Part shown: positions 8,941 to 13,173 of the stretch, in pieces
Position numbering within the stretch: the first letter of the stretch is position 1
Layout of the letters: the number at the start of each line of letters is the position of its first letter
Origin: Acanthaster planci
Lineage: Eukaryota; Echinodermata; Asteroidea; Valvatida; Acanthasteridae
Direction of reading: 5' to 3'
Assembly (NCBI RefSeq): GCF_001949145.1
Contig: NW_019091480.1
Location: forward strand, 1,222,255-1,235,427
DNA: 13,173 bases
The notes under the pieces: generated by a model
Told to the model about the DNA's origin: nothing
Databases searched by the model: none
The model's input: only the letters and a program-made list of their open reading frames with translations
Position numbers and translations under genes: made by a program

Positions 8941-9633
8941 CTAATCGGTGAGATTTTCATGGCTAAACTGACACACTTTCCCATCTTCAATGGTTCCCTT
9001 GATGTCGAAGGAGCGACATCGAGGTTCCTTCAGGCAGGCTAAAGCACATCTCGAAGCACTCTTTGTGACTGATTCCCTGTTGAAATAATTCACGAGGCAA
9101 CGGGTGAGTTGCTGCTGGTCACTGCTTTGAGAGAATTCTTGGTGCTGGATTTGAGCTGGTGAACGTAGGACGCACATTGCTTGAGGTGCGCTCTCCTGTG
9201 CGCATGGAATATCATTCCACTGTTGGGATGATGTATCCATATAAGCACAGTAATCGGTGTAGGGGATAAAACCATCCCTGTTGGTTGGTTCCGCGGGACG
9301 CCAATTGGAATAGCTGTGGCCCACCTCCTGACCTTCGCATCTCCACGTTTTATGTGAGATTTTGCAACCAACCCACAACCATTCACCACCCCCTAACATG
9401 TCGGCCATGAACACATTCTCCTCTTCGGAGTGAGGTGCCGCTATCACGGCTCCCATATCCCGACAAAGCGCCTCGTTCTGATTCCAAGTAACAGGTTGAC
9501 CCGTGAGGCGATAACAGGCAGTTTGCCACGGTGTCCACAATAGCGGGCAATCTGGAAGAGCCAAGATGACAGAAGCTATACAGAGCACTGCAGCGACAGG
9601 AAAGAAGCTGGGGCGTAACCCTCGGCAAAACAT
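8941..9633 (-). CDS. Secreted C-type lectin with C-terminal PAN/apple domain, intronless
   Basis: This is an uninterrupted 230-codon ORF. Residues 1-26 are a signal peptide (hydrophobic core PVAAVLCIASVILA), so the product should be secreted. Residues 29-155 are a long-form C-type lectin domain. C29/C40 is the extra N-terminal pair, C57/C154 and C129/C144 are the two canonical pairs, and C90/C99 is probably another. The sugar/calcium site shows EPT (115-117) in place of EPN and an intact WND (139-141), so calcium-dependent binding is plausible with altered sugar preference. Residues about 177-230 are the start of a PAN/apple domain, with C179, C196, C200, C206 and C221. Such proteins act in extracellular recognition, adhesion or innate immunity; the role here is inferred. 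Two oddities stand out: the two domains share one exon, which could mean a retrocopy or an intronless family, and the PAN domain stops early, before its expected sixth cysteine. Confidence 0.88.
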   Translation of the reverse strand: MFCRGLRPSFFPVAAVLCIASVILALPDCPLLWTPWQTACYRLTGQPVTWNQNEALCRDMGAVIAAPHSEEENVFMADMLGGGEWLWVGCKISHKTWRCEGQEVGHSYSNWRPAEPTNRDGFIPYTDYCAYMDTSSQQWNDIPCAQESAPQAMCVLRSPAQIQHQEFSQSSDQQQLTRCLVNYFNRESVTKSASRCALACLKEPRCRSFDIKGTIEDGKVCQFSHENLTD

Positions 9634-9703
9634 TTTAGCTTGGATTGGGAAAACGTTGGAAATCGTTTCTGTTAATATTTACGCAGAAAAGAATGCTGGC
9701 TAG

Positions 9704-9738
9704 AAACTGCTTGGCAAGTTACGGTGGCGTTAAATATA
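9704..9738 (-). promoter_or_regulatory. TATA box and initiator for the lectin gene
   Basis: On the minus strand TATATTTA starts at 9738. Exactly 30 nt downstream is GCAGTTT (9710-9704), a CAGT-type initiator whose A at 9708 would be the start site. The resulting 5' untranslated leader is about 75 nt, with no intron needed before the ATG at 9633. The spacing is that of a canonical pol II core promoter. No transcript data support it. Confidence 0.45.
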
Positions 9739-9884
9739 CAGTCGAACGTGTCAGGACTGAAGATCTAGCGTTTCGATTCCAGCAGAAATTAATCTTGAAA
9801 GGTCGATGCTCCAGATCGAGCTATGAGCAACAATCAACACTTGACTCCTTTGCATGCATGTTCCCCTCCTCAAAATAAAACTTA

Positions 9885-10330
9885 GTGCGCCGTCGCGAGT
9901 TAATTTGACGATGTTACCAATTCATTGTCAGCAACAAAGAATGTCAGCCAGCGTTCGGTTTGTCTTTTGATACGGACGGCTGCACACCGATTTTTGATCA
10001 TGACTGGTAGCATTGTATTGAGCACGGCCTGCGCCTGGGTCTTCGCTTTATTGGAGCGGTATCCGGTTCGTGTGACGTCACCTCAGTTTAAACCACGCCC
10101 ACTGCATATGCACTGCACATAGAGTTACATGTATTGATCGTCGTTTACTCGAACCACGGAATCGGAAGTTAACGCGCAACTTCAGCGATCGTCCAATGGG
10201 AGCCTGTAAATTGTGGCGCGTCTTCGTTTGTTACGAAATCACGTACGGGCAGATTTTCTCCGACGTATGCAAAACGTAATTTTTCATCCTTGGAGGCCAA
10301 CTGCCACACGCACGCGTGGTAACTGAATTA
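9885..10330. promoter_or_regulatory. CpG-dense block with CRE, CCAAT and KLF-like sites
   Basis: CpG dinucleotides are far more frequent here than elsewhere in the window, most densely at 10141-10320. The block contains the full CRE palindrome TGACGTCA (10073-10080), a GC/KLF-like CCACGCCCAC (10093-10102), a palindromic TGCATATGCA (10103-10112) and a CCAAT box within GTCCAATGGG (about 10192-10201). It begins about 150-200 bp upstream of the lectin TATA box and about 400 bp before a small plus-strand ORF. It could therefore serve as an upstream enhancer of the lectin gene or as the promoter of a plus-strand transcript. Which one cannot be decided from sequence. Confidence 0.4.
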
Positions 10331-10733
10331 CACTGTACGGTCAAAATGATAAACGTATTGTTATCTTATTACATTATTCACCTTAGAAGCTGAAAAATAG
10401 CGGAAAAAAGTTGATGTTGTTTCGGTTCTCCAAGCTTTCGCAATTGGTGGCCATCAAAAAAGCTTCATAAAAGAACTTTTATTTCCAAACTGTAGGGGAA
10501 AGCTCGATCGTTTTCGATTGATTTCGCCGAATTGTGCCCATTATTATTATTCAATTGTTATCATTATTTTGAAATTCCTGTTTGAAAAATCTGCCATAAC
10601 ACCAGCATGTGGAGTGGTTTCAACATTTCATAGCTCAAGCTCTGTGTTCATTGTAAGAACTTTCGGTCAAAATATCCGGCTGCCTTTCAAACTTTACTGA
10701 CATAATTTTTTCATAAGTGGAAATGGAGTCATC

Positions 10734-10892
10734 ATGACCACCGTCAAAAGCAGACGAGCTGCCAAGTTTAACGAACCGGCGTCAAACAATGTACCGGCTC
10801 GTTTGACTTCGTCACGATGGGTTTATTGCGAGAGGTATCATTGTCGGCCTTCAAGCAGCCAGTGTCAAGTATTGAACGGTTCACAATTTTAG
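10734..10892 (+). CDS. Small ORF or possible first coding exon, unassigned
   Basis: An ATG with A at -3 opens 52 codons to a TAG. The beginning is basic (MTTVKSRRAAKFNEP) and the base composition is richer in GC than the flanks, as in the window's real exons. A weak donor (AGAG|GTATCA, intron from 10835) could end a first exon in phase 2 after about 33 residues. It follows the CpG-dense block by some 400 bp, the usual position for a first coding exon. No domain is recognisable, and part of its composition comes from an inverted repeat (GTCAAAC/GTTTGAC and ACCGG words near 10770-10808). It may be chance. Confidence 0.2.
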   Translation: MTTVKSRRAAKFNEPASNNVPARLTSSRWVYCERYHCRPSSSQCQVLNGSQF

Positions 10893-11440
10893 ATCTTGTG
10901 CGAGTAGCGGACTTTGCATCACTAGTTAATGATCATCAAACCATAAAATTTCTGTAGATCGGCAGAATGCGAGTTGTAGCCATGACTTGCCCACCAACGG
11001 CTGCTGGGGAAGGTGGTGCCACCGTTTTTCGATCTTTGCAGGAAAATGTTTTAAGGTGTGTCATATCGATATTTTTCTGTTGGTGTTATGAGCTGCAAAC
11101 AAGTATTCGCGTTGTTGGTAGGCATGAGATGAATACGCAAACTGGAGCCCTGTTACCCCCAGGGTCACTTTATTTTCAGCTTCTCATGCAATATTAACCT
11201 TTGCCTTACGAACTTTCTTCCTGCCCCCTGATGCCAACAAATTACTCTAGGGAGAAATACTTTTTTATCACTATTATCTTTGCTGCCAAATTAAAACAGT
11301 TTCCTCGTTTAAACGACATAGCTACAGTTAACAAAAATATTCATACCCTTTGTAAATTTATTTTGTGTCTATGTGTTTTTTTCTAAAGAATGAAGGATGG
11401 GCACATAACATTTGAGCAAAAAAATTAACTCGGTCCCTGT
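10893..11440 (+). other. AT-rich stretch, no gene seen
   Basis: Short plus-strand frames (10967-11197 and 11201-11386) carry no motif, have no coding-like composition, and are not joined by convincing splice sites. If the small ORF before it is a first exon, this stretch would be intron. Confidence 0.4.
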
Positions 11441-11443
11441 TCA

Positions 11444-11667
11444 CCGTTATTCCCCTCAGTAGTAAACACCAACGCGGCTCTCAACTCTCGTTACGCTCAT
11501 CAACGTTTGGTTGACGCAACACACCTGTGAAGCCGTTACTTCACGTGCGAAATATCTCGTTCTACGCACCAACGAAGAACGGACCACTTATTCTAACTAC
11601 ATGTGCAGAATAAACCGTTACTCTTTCATGTGGCTTACTACCTCTATTCCACGCACCAACGCAGAAC
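11444..11667. repeat. Three degenerate tandem copies of an 82-90 bp unit
   Basis: The word pair CCGTTAxT followed by CACCAACG recurs three times in the same order: CCGTTAT 11444 with CACCAACGC 11467; CCGTTACT 11533 with ACGCACCAACGAAGAAC 11564; CCGTTACT 11615 with ACGCACCAACGCAGAAC 11651. Copies 2 and 3 also share sequence before the second word (CTCGTTCT versus CTCTATTCC). The units are diverged and differ in length by a few bases. It is probably an old minisatellite or the internal tandem part of a mobile element. The open frame crossing it (11511-11759) has no domain. Confidence 0.45.
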
Positions 11668-11759
11668 ACACATCCACACTCACACAAAATTATCCCAGCA
11701 CCAAGAGAGAACACTATACAACTAGAACAAAAATACACTTCCTGCTGGAGATAACCTAG

Positions 11760-12028
11760 CAGTCACAATCAGCCCCTCTGGAAACCCTAATCATTGACAT
11801 GACATAGCCCGCCAGCGACTATATCTAGCAGTCTCCTTGTCAACCATGCATACATACACCGTGCAGCTATTCTAAGTCAACCATACAGGTTCAGCAATCA
11901 ACTGCATCGGCAGTACATTTCCACCCACACGGGCATGCATCCCTTTGCCTTGAGGCTGCTTTGTTAGTCTCTTGTCCGAGTAAGAAACAAGGTACAGAAG
12001 ATCTCGCCACACTTTCATTTTTTAGTTA
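11760..12028. other. Low-information spacer
   Basis: No gene, RNA or repeat is supported here. Together with 12078-12330 it separates the tandem repeat from the hAT-like block. I looked on the minus strand for a C-terminal hAT dimerisation exon and did not recognise one. Confidence 0.4.
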
Positions 12029-12077
12029 GTACATATGTACTGAGAACAATTTGCAATTGTAACGTGTGTCTCACGTT
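12029..12077. repeat. Cluster of three small palindromes
   Basis: Three inverted repeats stand back to back within 49 bp: GTACATATGTAC (12029-12040), ACAAT-TTGCA-ATTGT (12046-12060) and AACGTG-TGTCT-CACGTT (12061-12077). Each is perfect. Single short palindromes are common in AT-rich DNA; three in a row is less so. They could be protein-binding sites or part of an element end. Confidence 0.35.
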
Positions 12078-12334
12078 CTGGTCAGGTTCCCTAGAAACTT
12101 TAATTGAAGACAAAAAGGTTTACCACATAACATTCCAGAAGTTTTAGGATCGAATAAGAAAATTGATAAATAGTGATGTTCTTTCTGGGGCCTTAGTTTA
12201 AAAGAGGAAGGATCATAAGACAACTTTTTTAAACACTTTATAATACCTGACAATTTTTTAAGGAATTTACATTTGTTCATTATAAAATCTCTTTGGCACC
12301 ATTTTTATTTAAAATTACCACTCAGTCATCTCAC

Positions 12335-12566
12335 TCGGAATGTGGTCCAAGAAGGGAATCAAAACAGTCTGCATTGGTACAATCTGGGTTTTCGCTCTGT
12401 CGTGCCTGTCTTCTTGCCAATCGTGACAGCTTTTCGTCAACTTCTATCAATCCAGCAAGGTTCATTCCTTTAGCATACCACTTTCTGTGAAAGGTGTCGA
12501 CGTTGTCACGTGCCTTTAATTTTAACAAAGTATCAAATGGAAGAATGTTGACCGTCAAACTATAGA
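12335..12566 (-). CDS. hAT-transposase-derived exon (ZMYM1 / 52 kDa repressor-like), downstream block
   Basis: The minus-strand frame encodes a segment I align with the region before the C-terminal part of hAT-derived proteins such as ZMYM1 and the 52 kDa repressor of the inhibitor of the protein kinase. DNVDTFHRKWYAKGMNLA corresponds to their xxVDxFHxxWYxKAxxLA helix, and RLARRQARQSENP to their GRQxHRxNxP motif. These matches are from memory of the family. A donor TTCCGA|GTGAGA (intron from 12334) ends the exon before the in-frame stop at 12331-12333. A possible acceptor (TTTCATAAG, exon from 12566) begins it. It should be part of a larger nuclear protein or a decayed transposase. The entry phase (1, or 2 with another acceptor at 12559) does not match the phase-0 donor of the neighbouring exon. 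Confidence 0.5.
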
Positions 12567-12759
12567 CTTATGAAATGGACATCGTAGATTTTCTGTAGAA
12601 TTTGCTTAAAGTTGAAATTAGAATTTTTTAACAAACAGTGAACGATTATAGTAACCTCTTGAGAATTCCTTTGATCGTTCGAACTATCATCACAGCTGAA
12701 ACCACATCTAACGACGGTTTTTGCAACCTCACTCTAGGGGTTTTCAATTATCGCATTAC

Positions 12760-12888
12760 CTTCGTTGCTTGCAGCAGTGTCATAATGTACTCAATATCAC
12801 TGATACCACGAAGCAATGACTCTGCATCACATCTGGAATCTCTATTCAAGTTAGCTGAGGCTGAGATCTTTCTGAGTGTTTCTGCCAC
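12760..12888 (-). CDS. hAT-transposase-derived exon, upstream block
   Basis: On the minus strand a strong acceptor (pyrimidine-rich TTCTTCTTCATACCCTACAG, exon from 12888) and a donor (GAAG|GTAATG, exon end 12760) enclose 129 bp, exactly 43 open codons. The frame ATG of the upstream intron leads nowhere, so this is an internal exon. The peptide runs ETLRKISASANLN, then DAESLLRGISDIEYIMTLLQ, which fits the hAT-family pattern of an 'ALxxIA' helix, an 'AxxLLxxLxxFEF' helix and a hydrophobic helix. It precedes the block at 12335-12566 in the family order, as expected for one gene on this strand. About 20-30 residues that normally lie between the two (the 'PLTxxLQ' stretch) are not visible in the 190-bp gap. 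Confidence 0.5.
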
Positions 12889-13173
12889 CTGTAGGGTATG
12901 AAGAAGAACGCATTATTTAGTTCCAGTATCAGTGTTGGCGCTCAGTCATTTTTATGGCTGTAGTACGGAGTACATTGTGTAGCGAGAAGTATGATTTTTT
13001 ATCTGGGCCTAGAGGGTACGGTACGCTCATAATAATTGTTTCAAAATACAACTTCACTCAAGTATGAGTTCATATGCAAATAAGAAAACACTCATATCAG
13101 GTGGCAATTCCATTTGGGTTTCAAAGGCATCATGTCGCTCTTCCATCGTTGTTCTGCCTCGAGTTCTCCTCTT
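12889..13173 (-). other. Intron or upstream part of the hAT-like gene, runs off the window
   Basis: A minus-strand frame open at the window edge (13173 to a stop at 13054-13056, 40 codons, containing ATGGAAGAGCGACATGATGC) has mildly coding-like composition but no hAT motif and no clear donor. The conserved 'TRW' exon expected upstream in this family is not in the window. No other feature is seen. Confidence 0.3.

Noticed and set aside
12638-12901. 87-codon plus-strand open frame
   Set aside because: It is the opposite-strand shadow of the hAT-like exon at 12760-12888, which has both splice sites and family motifs on the minus strand.
1-13173. CRISPR array, bacterial operon, insertion sequence or integrase-type island
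   Set aside because: There are no regularly spaced identical repeats, no ribosome-binding sites and no compact gene packing; the splice signals and composition are those of an animal genome.

Overview
The window looks like a piece of an AT-rich metazoan nuclear genome, most likely from a marine invertebrate deuterostome; an echinoderm is my best guess. The reasons are GT-AG spliced genes with GC-richer exons, long AT-rich spacers, miniature inverted-repeat elements, a tRNA-derived relic, and a secreted C-type lectin joined to a PAN/apple domain, an architecture I associate with echinoderm-type repertoires. There are no operons, ribosome binding sites or bacterial signals. The species is inference.

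Layout. 1-1000 is repeat-rich: a 46-bp unit duplicated at a 110-bp offset and a long hairpin near 556-611. 1000-1295 resembles a CpG-containing promoter with an E-box, an inverted CCAAT box and a noncoding first exon ending in a GTAAGT donor. 1296-4990 has no gene I can support. It holds one clear foldback MITE (3041-3232) and an imperfect palindrome (4586-4649). At 5107-6587 (+) is the best spliced gene: two exons, 255 residues, acidic coiled-coil-like N-terminus, a hydrophobic segment and a Ser/Gly linker, with no family I recognise. The same reading frame stays open upstream and would add a six-cysteine module. Its intron carries a degenerate foldback element, and just behind its stop codon lies an antisense tRNA-like relic.

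6750-8898 is AT-rich and apparently gene-free. At 8941-9633 (-) is an uninterrupted ORF for a signal peptide, a C-type lectin domain and a PAN domain. An amber stop cuts the PAN domain just before its expected last cysteine, and the frame continues for 13 more codons that supply that cysteine. A well-spaced TATA/initiator pair lies in front of this gene. A CpG-dense block with a CRE palindrome (about 9890-10330) and a small unassigned ORF follow on the other side. 11444-11667 holds a degenerate triplicated repeat. At 12335-12888 (-) are two exon-like blocks of a hAT-transposase-derived (ZMYM1 / 52 kDa repressor-like) protein, in the right order but with incompatible splice phases, so a missing middle exon or decay is likely.

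The genes do not form an evident pathway. The lectin suggests secreted recognition or immunity, the 255-residue protein is unknown, and the hAT fragment is mobile-element ancestry.
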